Assembly (NCBI GenBank): GCA_026545765.1
Contig: CM048840.1
Coordinates: 88,626,877 to 88,690,876, forward strand
Length of the DNA stretch: 64,000 nucleotides
DNA from: Plantago major
Taxonomy: Eukaryota > Streptophyta > Magnoliopsida > Lamiales > Plantaginaceae
Direction of reading: 5' to 3'
In this document: one piece after another, positions 34,419-44,859 of the stretch
Layout: every line of letters begins with the position of its first letter
Position numbering within the stretch: the stretch's first letter is position 1
The notes under the pieces: generated by a model
Database searches by the model: none
The model's input: the letters and a program-made list of their open reading frames with translations, nothing else
Told to the model about the DNA's origin: nothing
Made by a program: the position numbers and the translations under genes

Positions 34419-34814
34419 CCTCGATCTCCTCCTTGCTTTTCTTCTTTTGAAGTTCCTTGAGTAACTAGAGCAACATTACGCAACTTTTAGGTTGTTTGTT
34501 CTCTGAGTTGTCTCATAGTAATGATAGCAAGATGAGAGAAAAGTTCCTTTGGAGTGATATTTGGCATACCTTGGTTAAAATAAAAGAATTTAGTATGCTC
34601 CGGTTGTGGTTAAGACTTGACAATAGTCTTAATCTTCTCGGTAGGAGTATCTATTCTTTCCCAAGTCTTGCCATATCACTCATGAGTGGTAAACACGAAA
34701 TCAAGTTCTTCGAGTTTTAGTGGGACCTTGTTTGAAATTTTGAAATTTCAACTTTAGAACTTCGAACTTGTTTTCCTTGGTTTTCTCGATTAAACAGATT
34801 TCTTCAATCAGTTG

Positions 34815-35201
34815 TCAGGCAACTTTCGCCGTTTTAGTACCCCACAGTTTACACTGTATGTGCTCTGGTGTCGATCTGATGATGATGTTACGAGCTTGGC
34901 CATCCAGACGATTCCTCTTGGTATCTTCCGATGTCCAGAGTTCTCTGGGCTTTGGTTCGTAAATAACTTGACCAGTAGATCTTCCACTAGTTGACGCATC
35001 TGTTTGTGAAGATCCTTCGCTTTGATCTCTGTCTCTTCCACTCGAAACCTCCATGACTTGCTTAAGTTGTTGAATGACTATTGGGCCATTCTTTATTACT
35101 TCGATCATCTCGTCACTTATGGCTTCAAGGTGGAGCATCATGTTATTTTTCCATTTCTCGTAGTTCTCTGTTTTGAGAACGGGTGCATCACTCAGAGACA
35201 T
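34815..35201 (-). CDS. Element B gag N-terminal segment
   Basis: Starts MSLSDAPVLKTENYEKW, the same start as in A; an upstream in-frame Met at 35222 is less likely. Continues through a Ser/Gln-rich stretch to DGQARNIIIRS, the conserved Copia gag helix, before losing frame. Confidence 0.75.
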   Translation of the reverse strand: MSLSDAPVLKTENYEKWKNNMMLHLEAISDEMIEVIKNGPIVIQQLKQVMEVSSGRDRDQSEGSSQTDASTSGRSTGQVIYEPKPRELWTSEDTKRNRLDGQARNIIIRSTPEHIQCKLWGTKTAKVA

Positions 35202-35308
35202 ACCTGCACACTTAACACACAAATTAAATAGTCCTCAAAAGTGGACAAAGTTCCTTCACCTATCTGGGGATCTAGGTTCATCTGGAAAATTTGGTGAACC
35301 TCTGCTTT

Positions 35309-35317
35309 CTGATACCA
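35309..35317 (-). other. Primer-binding site of element B
   Basis: Minus strand TGGTATCAG, complementary to the initiator-Met tRNA 3' end, two bases after the LTR. Confidence 0.8.
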
Positions 35318-35319
35318 CT

Positions 35320-35726
35320 TGTTGGTCCAGATAACGGCAAAGTAAAAGACTAGAGGGGGGGGGGGTGAATAGTCTTTTAAAACTTTTGTCGATAACAATT
35401 ATTTCTCAGATATCTGAATGGATATTTGATACTTAGAATCAGAGTGCGGAAGACTTAATAAAGATAAGTGCAGAAACAGTTAATATGTGTGTGTGTGTTG
35501 CTGAAATGTAAATACAGAAAGGTAAATGACACAGCAAGTATAGTGGTATTTGGAGGTGGCGTAATCCTCCAACTAATCCACTTCGGTCTATCAGAGACCT
35601 AGAATTCACTAGAACAGATAATTGAGATCTCCTTACAATAATCCTATTCTAAGATTCTTAACAATTAGTTCCCAACCAAATGTTCCCCCTGAGTTGTTCC
35701 CCGGCTTTCACAGCCAAGTACTTCCT
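35320..35726 (-). repeat. Truncated 5' LTR of element B
   Basis: Matches the first roughly 405 bp of the inverted LTR at 20919, then stops within the internal tandem repeat (CAAGTACTTCCT) and continues as A integrase. About 1.34 kb of LTR is missing. Confidence 0.9.
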
Positions 35727-38190
35727 TAACAAAATGGTGTTGCAGAAAGGAAAAACAGAACCCTTAAAGAAGCTGCAAGGACAATGCTAGCTGACACTGA
35801 AATAAGTGAAATTTATTTGGTTGAAGCTGTAAACACAGCTTGCTACACTCAGAACAGATGCTTGATAAACAAACACCATGACAGGACCCCCTATGAAATC
35901 TTGGTTGGTAGACCCCCTAATATCAAACATCTGAGAGTATTTGGTTGTAGATGTTTTGTTCTAAACAATGGGAAAGATTATCTGAGAACATTTCAACCAA
36001 AGGCAGATGAAGGTGTATTTCTTGGTTATTCTACAAATAGCAAAGCCTACAGAGTTTACAACAAAAGAACAAAGAAAATTGAAGAATCAATTCATGTTGT
36101 ATTCTATGAAGGAAATAAGAAAACACCTCCTAATGATGAACTCTCAGAAAGGTTCAAAGAACTATTACTGAGGGATTCTAAAGAAGAATCCTCAGAAAGG
36201 AGAAACATCATTATAGAAAGTGAGGATGACTCTGATGTCGAAAAGCTTGAAATGCCTAGTAACAACAAGATGACTCAAAGACATGATGAGGAATTTCCTA
36301 TGAGTTTTCCAGAAATGGAACAGGTTACTGAGAACCTTCATCATGAAGAGGTATCTGAAATTGAGGCTATTTGAAATGCAAGTTCCAGATATCTCTAACA
36401 CTGAAAAAGTGTCAGATATCCATGACATTTCCCATATGTCAGATATCTCAGATACTGAAAAAGTATCAAATCATAATCTTAGTGATTCACATTCAGATCA
36501 CTTGGATATTGATCCTACTAGCACTAAGCCTATGATGAGATGGATCAAAGATCATCCTGCAAAGGATGTAATTGGACCAATTAATCAAGGTGTTAGGACT
36601 AGGAGAGCAATAGCTGAAAATGCTAATTCTCTCTTTGGATGTTTTATCTCGAATATTGAACCTAAAAATATAGAAGAAGCATTAGGAGACCAAGACTGGA
36701 TCTCTGCAATGCAAGAAGAGTTGGATCAATTTGAGAGAAACAAAGTCTGGAAACTAGTTCCATTTAGAGAAGGAATATCTGTGATTGAAACTAAATGGGT
36801 TTTTCAGAAACAAGATGAATGAATCTGGTGAAATAACCAGAAACAAAGCAAGATTGGTTGCTAAGGGATTTACCCAGACTGAAGGCTTAGATTTTGAGGA
36901 GTCATATGCACCAGTTGCCAGATTGGATGCAATAAGACTCTTTCTAGCCTTCTTGACTCATAAAGATTTCAAAGTTTATCAGATGGATGTCAAAAGTGCA
37001 TTCTTGAACGGTGAACTTGCAGAAGAAGTTTATGTTGAGCAACCACCTGGTTTTGAAGTTTCCTCAGAAAGTAGAATGGTCTATAAACTATGAGAAAGCT
37101 CAGATGGATCGAAACAGCTCCAAGAGCATGGTATGACACTTTGGCCAAGTACCTTCTGGAAAGTGGTTTCAAGAAAGGTGAAGTTGATAAAACTTTATTT
37201 ACCTTAAATCATGATGGGAAACTACTCTTAGTTCAAGTATATGTTGATGACATCATATTTGGATCTAAGGACAAGCAACTTTGTAATGACTTTGCAAATC
37301 TCATGAAAAGCAAGTTTGAGATGAGCATGATTGGAGAAATGAATTATTTTCTAGGATTGCAAGTCAAGCAACTCAATGATGGAATATTCATTAGTCAAAC
37401 AAAGTATGCAAAAGATATGCTCACAAAATTCAATCTTAAGCCTTACGAAAGAATGCTAAGATACCTATGAGCATTGGAACCAAAATGACCTATACTGAAT
37501 CAGATAAGAGTGTTGAAGAACATAAGTATAGGAAATTGATAGGTTCACTACTTTACCTCACTGCAAGTAGACCTGATATTCAATACGCTGTTGGAGTATG
37601 TGCTAGATTTCAGACAAATCCAATGCAAACACACTACAACATTGCTATGAAAATATTAAGGTATGTAAAGGGTACAGTAGATGTAGGATTGTAGTATCCT
37701 ATGGAAAGCGGATTGAGTTTAGCTGGGTACTCAGAACTGATTATCTTTGGATCCGCTTGATAGGAAAAGCACCTCAGGAACTTGTCAGTTTCTGGGTACT
37801 AGACTTATCTCATGGTTTAGCAAGAAGCAAAACTCAATTGCAACTTCTACCACAAAGGCTGAATATATTGCTGCTGGTTGTTGTGCAACACAAATTCTGT
37901 GGATACAACAACAACTTAAAGACTATGGACTCGATGACAAGAAAACTCCCATTTTCTGTGACAACACAAGTGCTATTGCGATTACACAGAATCCTAAATT
38001 TCATGCCAGAACAAAGCACATTGATGTTAGACATCACTTCATCAGAGACCATGCTGAAAAGGGCAATATAGAGATACTCAAGATTGGAACTGAAGACCAA
38101 CTTGCAGATATCTTCACTAAGCCACTACAAGAAAGTAGATTCTTAGCCTTAAGACATAGTCTTGGACTAATGGAACTACCAATGAACTGA
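35727..38190 (+). pseudogene. Element A integrase end, reverse transcriptase and RNase H
   Basis: Segments 35784-36374 (integrase C-terminal region, [18 protein letters not shown]), 36343-36822, 36785-37093 ([16 protein letters not shown]), 37090-37470 (YVDDIIFGS), 37467-37694 and 37747-38190 (RNase H, ending [13 protein letters not shown]). It is homologous throughout to element B 29398-31850, but at least five frame changes or stops separate the parts, and a piece around 37730-37750 (DADYAGS) is lost. Integrase lacks everything N-terminal to KNRTLKEAA because of the deletion at 35726. This copy cannot make a working pol. Confidence 0.85.
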
Positions 38191-38198
38191 AAGAGTTC

Positions 38199-38314
38199 AG
38201 GTATCTGGAACAGGCATCCAGAGAAGAGGTATCTGGAACGGGCATCCAGAGAAGAAGTATCTGGAACGGGTATCCAGAGAAGAGAAAAGAGAAATCTGGA
38301 ACGGGTATCCAGAA
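38199..38314 (+). repeat. 28-bp tandem repeat after the pol stop
   Basis: Units at 38199, 38227 and 38255 of AGGTATCTGGAACGGGCATC plus CAGAGAAG, and a fourth partial unit 38288-38314. Element B has fewer, more diverged units (about 29290-29395). Confidence 0.8.
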
Positions 38315-38795
38315 GTCAAAAAGGCTAAAAAGCGAAAAGATCTCTGAGACGGGAACTCAGATATCTGAATCATTCTATAAACAGGGAACACAAAAGAGAA
38401 TAGTACAACTATCTGCAGTCAACTACTCTCTTGAAATTCGCATTATTTCTATCTTGATGAAAAACTTGAAAAAATCCTAAGTATAAGACAGATTCAGATG
38501 CAAACAGTGTTCTTGGTCATACAGAATTGTGATTCAGATAGTAAGTCGCCAAAATTCATTAAATGGGCACAATTACACTTGTTGATTGTGATCATTCTTT
38601 GAAAAACAATGGTGACCCTTGATGAAATTAAGCGATTGATGCATGCGTGGAAATTAATTGAGTAAATAGTGGATTGAAATTGACATGGCCCACTAAGCAT
38701 TTAATGCCGAACTAGCTTTTGATCACGCTTCATGAAAACACGATACTTACACACAAAATCAATTTGTATGTACTTGTCTGTTGGGATTCAACTGC

Positions 38796-38805
38796 TATAT
38801 ATATA
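38796..38805 (+). promoter_or_regulatory. TATA box upstream of the element A extra gene
   Basis: TATATATATA about 190 bp before ATG 38994, with CTATATAAAG directly before that ATG. Conserved in element B. Confidence 0.4.
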
Positions 38806-38993
38806 GGATTTTGGCATAAGAAATCACTTTTGCCTAATCCGAAAACTCATCTTGCACAAAAATAGCAAATCCTTCTCTTGATTCTCTGCAAAACTTCTAC
38901 AATCTCTGCAAATCAAGATTAAGTTTTTCGCAAAGAATTCTTGAATCAAATCTCTTTTAAACACCAATTTCAAATCCTACACTATATAAAGAG

Positions 38994-41900
38994 ATGACCC
39001 TAAAAGTTCAATCTGCTGAAATCTCAATCCTCCACGGTAATCTTTGAAAAGCAACCGAGTTGGTTATTGTGAACAACCGATCGGTAGGAGATTTTAATCG
39101 ACCATTGGACTTCAAATCACAGAATGATTTGGGGTGGTGCCATGGTTGAGGAATACCTCACGGTGGAATAGAGAACCAGCCGATGAAAGCTAATTCTTGA
39201 CATGCTTGAAAGACACAAATCAAGGGCTTTCTATCCGCTGCCCTAGTGGAACTTCATCACTCGATGTGTTGGAATTCTACAACAACTCAGGATTATTTTA
39301 CGTGTTTAGAAGGCTTTGAAATAGTGTATCAAAACCTCGGTCAAGGAAAGGAAATCATACGGACTTAACAACTTTACGTAAGTTGTTTGAGTTTCAAAAT
39401 CTTGGAAAGGATTTTGAAATAAACACCAAGGATGATGAACTCCTTGAAGGTGTTAAAGAATCAGATGATGTGTGATCTTGAAAAATCGGATACACCCCGA
39501 GTTCAAGCTTAGCGACATCGAACCGGACATCGATGGTTCCTTTGGATGTCTTGGCTTGCATTCTTCACAGATGCTTTGATGGTCTACAAGGAGGTCTTGA
39601 CCGGATAAGCCAAGAACGATGGATCATGATGTTCTTCTGAATCAACAAGACAAATTTGGAAAACCCTTTTAAGCTGGGAAAATACGCCTTCATGAAGTTG
39701 TGAAGAAAATTCAAGGCTTGAGCTAAGATTGCCAAAGGACTAGCTGAGCCAAAGGCCACGATGGGATATGGTCGGAAGATATGCTACTTCTTTGGAGAAG
39801 CTTGGCATTGAGCTCGGAGGCGGTGAAATAGCCATGAAGACCTACTCTACAAATATGAGTATACAAACTTGATGAAAAAGGTTCTTGGGTCTCGAGAAAG
39901 GTTCTAAGCGAAAGTCCGAAAAGGTATCACGAAGAAAAGGTTGCGACCAAGAAGCCCAGAACTTCAAGAAAGAAGTCTGCTGGCAGATCAGAAGACACAC
40001 CCAAAGAGGTTGTCAATTCTCAGATATCTGCAGGCATTGCCGATGAACTGATAAAGGCAGATGAAATCATCAATGCTGCAAAAGAGTTATCAACTACTGA
40101 ACAAGTAGACTCAGCAAGTGTTTTCAGAAATGTTGCGACTAATGCAGAAAGCCTTGCTGATGAACTCATAAATGCTGCCAAAAGTGGTGAAAAACACCAA
40201 GCCCTATCTGCAGAAACCGCAGGAATAATGGACCAATCAGTTCCCAATGCTGATGAGAGCTCTGACGATGAAGATGATGAACTAGTCATCTCTCAAGTCC
40301 TAGAAAGAACAAAGAGGGCTAAGGTTACTGTAACAGTAACTGGTGATAAGGTATCTGAAGAAGAACCTACACCACAGGTTGCTGAACCTATAGCAAAGGT
40401 TGTTGGTGCAAACACATCATCAGGGAACGTTTCTTATGCACAACTTCAAAAAGCCCTGATGAGTGGTATTTTAGTGCTGGCAGATGCTGATGGAAATGCC
40501 ACATCTAAAAATCTGGAAGAACATTCTACTGATCAATCCTCTGCTTCCAGACAACCACAACAACCACAACAGCCACAAGTGGTTGATGAAATGGTAAATG
40601 AACTCCATTTCGAATTACCAAGAATCAAGATATCTTTGAAAAATCCTGCAAAAGCGGGTTCCCCAACTCAATGAGAGGATCAAGCTGAGACATCTACTCG
40701 AGAATGATCAACGGGGAGGCAAGCCAGGTTGCATACTCAGGAAAGGTGTGAAGTACCAGAAACTTCAAGCAAAGAAAATACACTGGGACAAGAAGACCAA
40801 AGTATAGAAAGGTCACAAGTTCCAGAGACCAATCAGCCTGAAATTGCTCAGGTAGCTGACCGGTTTAACTCTTATCTTGTGAAAATTTTTATGCTTATAC
40901 ATCTTGTTACTCATAAAATTTCTTTGTTACAGGCTGAGTTAGAAACATAAAAACAAGAGGAAGCTGAAAAGCTTACTTCAGAAACTGAGAAGGAGGTTTC
41001 CTCAACCTCGCCTCTTAAGATATCTGAGCCTTTGCCACAGGTAATAATTGATTCTTAAGATAACACTTCTTGAGTTATAAGTTTATGTGCTTAATCATTA
41101 AAATGAATGTTTCTAACAGGCTCCAACTGAGAAAGAGGAAGATAAGGCAGAAATGCCAGAAGAAAACCCAGAAACCGACAAGGTTTCTGAAGAACGGATC
41201 ATTGAGCCTTCCAGTATGAAGGTATATGAAAATCAATGATAAATATTCTTCACCTTGGGTTAACTAAAATCTTCTCTAAATTATTCAATGCTTTCTACTC
41301 ACAGGCTCACTCAGAAGTAGAAGTGCAAGGGGACAGAGTTGCGGCATCCCCTGCATCTATGGAAATTGATGAGGCATCAAGGCCTTCATCACAAGAAAAG
41401 ATTCCAGAAGGCACAAGTCTACGAGACAAGTATCTGAGCCTCCCATGGAGGTAATTGACCTCTCGGATATCGACTTGTCACTTAAAGTTTTCTTGATAAA
41501 ATTTCCTAAGTATTGTGATAATGTTAATTCTCGAGTTCAAGAAGAAAAGGTTGATGAGGACCGGACTTCCAAGTCTCCGCCTTGACAAGATATCCCGAGA
41601 CACTAATTGTCTCGATAAAACAAGTCTCTGAGCTCAAGTATTTACTCAGATATACGTAAAGTTTTGAAGCTCACTCAAACTCTTTCTTTCGAGCTCAAAC
41701 AAGTGCCGAAAGGCTCCCAATGTTGAGACAAGGGACCTACTTCCCTTCTTCAAAGCTCACACCACCAAAGCACATTAAATGCTTCAAGAAATGGCAAAGG
41801 TTAAGGTGCTCGATCTCTGAAATATTGAGAATCACAGATCAACCAAACAGACGAGCTCTTGAGCTCTTGAGACATACATCCATGCAATGTTCCCTACCAA

Positions 41901-44471
41901 GCAGTATCTGATTCTGCAACTCTATTGCATAAGGATTTCTCGGAGAAGTGGCGCAGCTTGATACAAGCCTTTGAGCAGGCGGATGGTCGACAAGATTACA
42001 AATGGCATTTAAGCGATCACGCCCCAAACTACGCCATTTATACCTTACGAACAAGAAGAGGTTAATGGGCGAAGATCACTATTCTGAAGTGATCAATCTT
42101 GTATCGAAGATGATGAGGAGGAAGAAATAAGAAAATGACTTCAATGAACCTCCTCACCCATCACCAAAAGGATGACATGAGATAGAAAGACGATGATGAT
42201 GCCCTCGCACTGGAGGACGGAGGAATTTCGCTAGAAATGATGCCTCAATTCTGAAAAGCACCGAGAAGACTTCACGAAATCTCCGTCTCCATCTCCTCGA
42301 AATCTACTCATCCATCTTCTAACCAACACCCGCCATTACTCTTGAACAAGTAGTTGAGCTTTACGAGAAACCAATCGAAAATATTAAACACTCAAACCAG
42401 ATCTGCTCAACTCGACAAGCTGTTGGAAGAAGAACAACGACTCCATCTTCAACTGGAAGATCAAATAGCTAAATCCAGAGACAAGCTTGATCAACTACAA
42501 GATCAATACTTACAAGAAATGATTGCTTACTCTGAGGTTAAAGAGCTACGGGATGTTGTGCATGATATCACCAAAGAACTCGATACTGAAGAAGTATCTG
42601 AAGTCAAGCATGATGCTAAGGCTGCATCATCTTCAAAAGAAGTACCATCCTCCTCCCAGAAAGGGAAGAAACCAATCTCTGAGATGGTTGCTGGACTCGA
42701 TACAATCGATGAAAATGTCCAAGAGGATGAAGATCACTGGGCTGATTATCAGATGATGAAGAAGACAAGACTTTGGCAGAACACCGCAATGAACATTTAG
42801 CGGTTTCTCACTTGAAAAGGAAGCTGATTGCTCCTACAATATTCAGCAAACTGCCAAATGTCCACTCCAATGAATACATGAACAGGTGCCAAGTACTGGC
42901 TACTCTAAACAAGGAGATGTCTTCACAGAACAAGGAAGTAATTGCCTCCGTCCCTCACGAATGAAAAAGTTCCGAGCTCATCACTCGGAGAACAACTAGC
43001 ATAGTCATTGCTCGAGAAGATGCAGGAATGATAAGGGGCGATGATCGTCTTTAGCTGAAAAAGCTTTCCAAGAGGCAAGTTACACTGCTGGAAAAGCAGA
43101 TGCCATCCTAGGCCCATTGGCAGAGCTCACTGATAAGGACAATGGACTTATCAAGCAAAATCAGGAGCTCAAAGCCGAACTTCAGAAGTTGGTCACTGCC
43201 TATAATTATTTACAAGGGCACTTTAACTCTCTCTCAGATTCCTTTATGAGACTGAGTCAGCCAACAATGACTAAGGGGGAAAGAATGTACAAATCTGGAC
43301 CTCAAAGTCAGGGGGAATGGGAAGAAGGAGAAGAAAACAAGAAGAAATCTGGAGCTGGTGCGGCTCAGAGAGGAAGAAGAAACATGAAAACTTCCCAGCC
43401 ACCACTCAGAATCAATGAACCCTCCTCAAGCCAAGCTGCTTTGCAAATAGTAGCTGCTTCCCAGAAACCTACTGAAGGAACTAAAATGATAACAAGGGCC
43501 ATGGCACAGAAACCTCCAAGGAGTACCAAGGCTCGAGGAGAAGACAAGTCAGGATTGATGAATCTTACGAAGAAGAAGAAGAAGGTCAAATCAAGTCCAC
43601 GGCAATGAAGAAGGTCGTAAAACTCACAAGATCTAATCTTGATGATGATGAGGAAACTGATGAAGATGAAGCTCCTCTTCACAGAAAAAGGAAAATTGAA
43701 AGCCTAACTGAGCCCATAGCTGCAAAGCCCCTAGCAGCTAAAACACCCTCTGGAAATACCAAGTCTATCCAGGGTGGTTCTTCAAGCAACAACCCCAAAG
43801 AGAATTCAAGACAAAGAAGAAGCGGTGAGAGTGAGCAAAGACAAAGTCAACTTCCACTCGGGCGGAAGAAGCCAAATAGAGTATGTGAAGTATGACAATG
43901 ATTCCTCATCTCTGAGTGCATCAATCGGAAAAAATGGCTATTGGATTACGAACTTAAGCATCTATTGGTAAATTCAAGATTTTGAACCAATCCAAAACAA
44001 CTTATGGCATGGAGAAAAGATAAGCCAACCTTGATCAACACCAATCACATTAAAGCTGGTTGGATTTTGAAGTTGTCGAGAATCTGAAGCCATGAGAAAG
44101 GACCTCTCGATGAATGTCCATATGGAAAGCGGATGATGTGCATGCAATTACGAATATCACGAGGCAGCACAAGAGCAAGACTCGCTGTAGAACCCTATGA
44201 ATCGTCCTATCTAACTGAAGATCAATACAAGGGTGACATCAGGTATCTGAGGATTATCTACGAATATTTCAAGCTTTCAGATATCAGAATAGAGCATTCC
44301 TGGAAGTGGGGAAAGTACCTATGGGTCAAACATTTTGTCAAGAAAAATCCTACCAAAACCTATAAAGAGGTCTGTGGATTTGCCAGAGACACTGAGATGC
44401 TCGTCAGAACACTTCTCTATGATTATTTTGATGACATCAAAAGGTTTGGAGATAGGAAATTTGCAGATTGA
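38994..44471 (+). pseudogene. Element A extra (env-position) gene region, multi-exon, disrupted
   Basis: Homologous to the element B region 23058-28601. Readable segments: 40228-40674 (acidic, Gln-rich end), 41309-41454, 42354-42800 (coiled coil LEEEQRLHLQLEDQI), 43117-43608 (coiled coil), 43605-43895 (acidic/basic), 44133-44471 (compact helical end, KWGKYLWVKHFVKK ... DRKFAD-stop). Introns with GT...AG ends are visible around 40860-40932, 41041-41120 and 41220-41306. Stretches 38994-40000, 41455-42350 and 42955-43100 are riddled with small changes relative to B, mostly at CAG/CTG. The function of the product is unknown and no membrane anchor is apparent. Confidence 0.6.
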
Positions 44472-44839
44472 TCCACAGAAATACTGTTGAAGACTTGAAG
44501 AAATTGAAGACTTGAAGACTAGTTTATTAGGATGTTTACTTGGAGCTTGGTTACTCCTGTTGTCCAAATTTACTATGTAGTTTTTGTATTTTTGCTGACT
44601 GAGCCAAACTTGTTCTATGTATTGAAGTTATCTGTAATCTCTCTTTGTAACTTATGTGAAGAACCTACTCTCAGATAGTATTCTATAAAAGATAACTTGT
44701 CAGCAAAGATCACACCTTGTGATTTGGTTGATGTTTACTTTCTGCACTTAATTAAATAAATTGAAGATATTAAGAAAAGATTAAGTGTTGGATTGTTCAC
44801 TTATCCAGATTTGTAATAGGTAAGATAGTCATCGTTGAC

Positions 44840-44859
44840 TGATCAAAAAGGGGGAACTT
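44840..44859 (+). other. Polypurine tract of element A
   Basis: TGATCAAAAAGGGGGAACTT directly before the 3' LTR. The same tract sits next to the B 3' LTR. Confidence 0.85.

Larger units (their letters stand above)
20919..35726 (-). mobile_element. Sire-clade Copia retrotransposon, element B, nested in element A
   Basis: Same family as A, in opposite orientation. The 3' LTR (20919-22670) and purine tract are intact. The internal region runs to a primer-binding site at 35309-35317. The 5' LTR keeps only 35320-35726 and then joins A integrase sequence. The left flank (GTCAG, 20914-20918) is the presumed target duplication; its partner is deleted. The internal length of about 12.6 kb matches what A would have when whole. 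Confidence 0.9.

Noticed and set aside
20919..35726. Single large element with reversed internal segment instead of two elements
   Set aside because: The reversed part has its own TG...CA LTR, PPT and PBS in the correct minus-strand order, and it duplicates gag, pol and extra-gene regions also present in A.
28601..38994. A proven viral envelope gene in the Sire elements
   Set aside because: Only the position after pol fits. No signal peptide, fusion peptide or transmembrane anchor is visible in the segments read.
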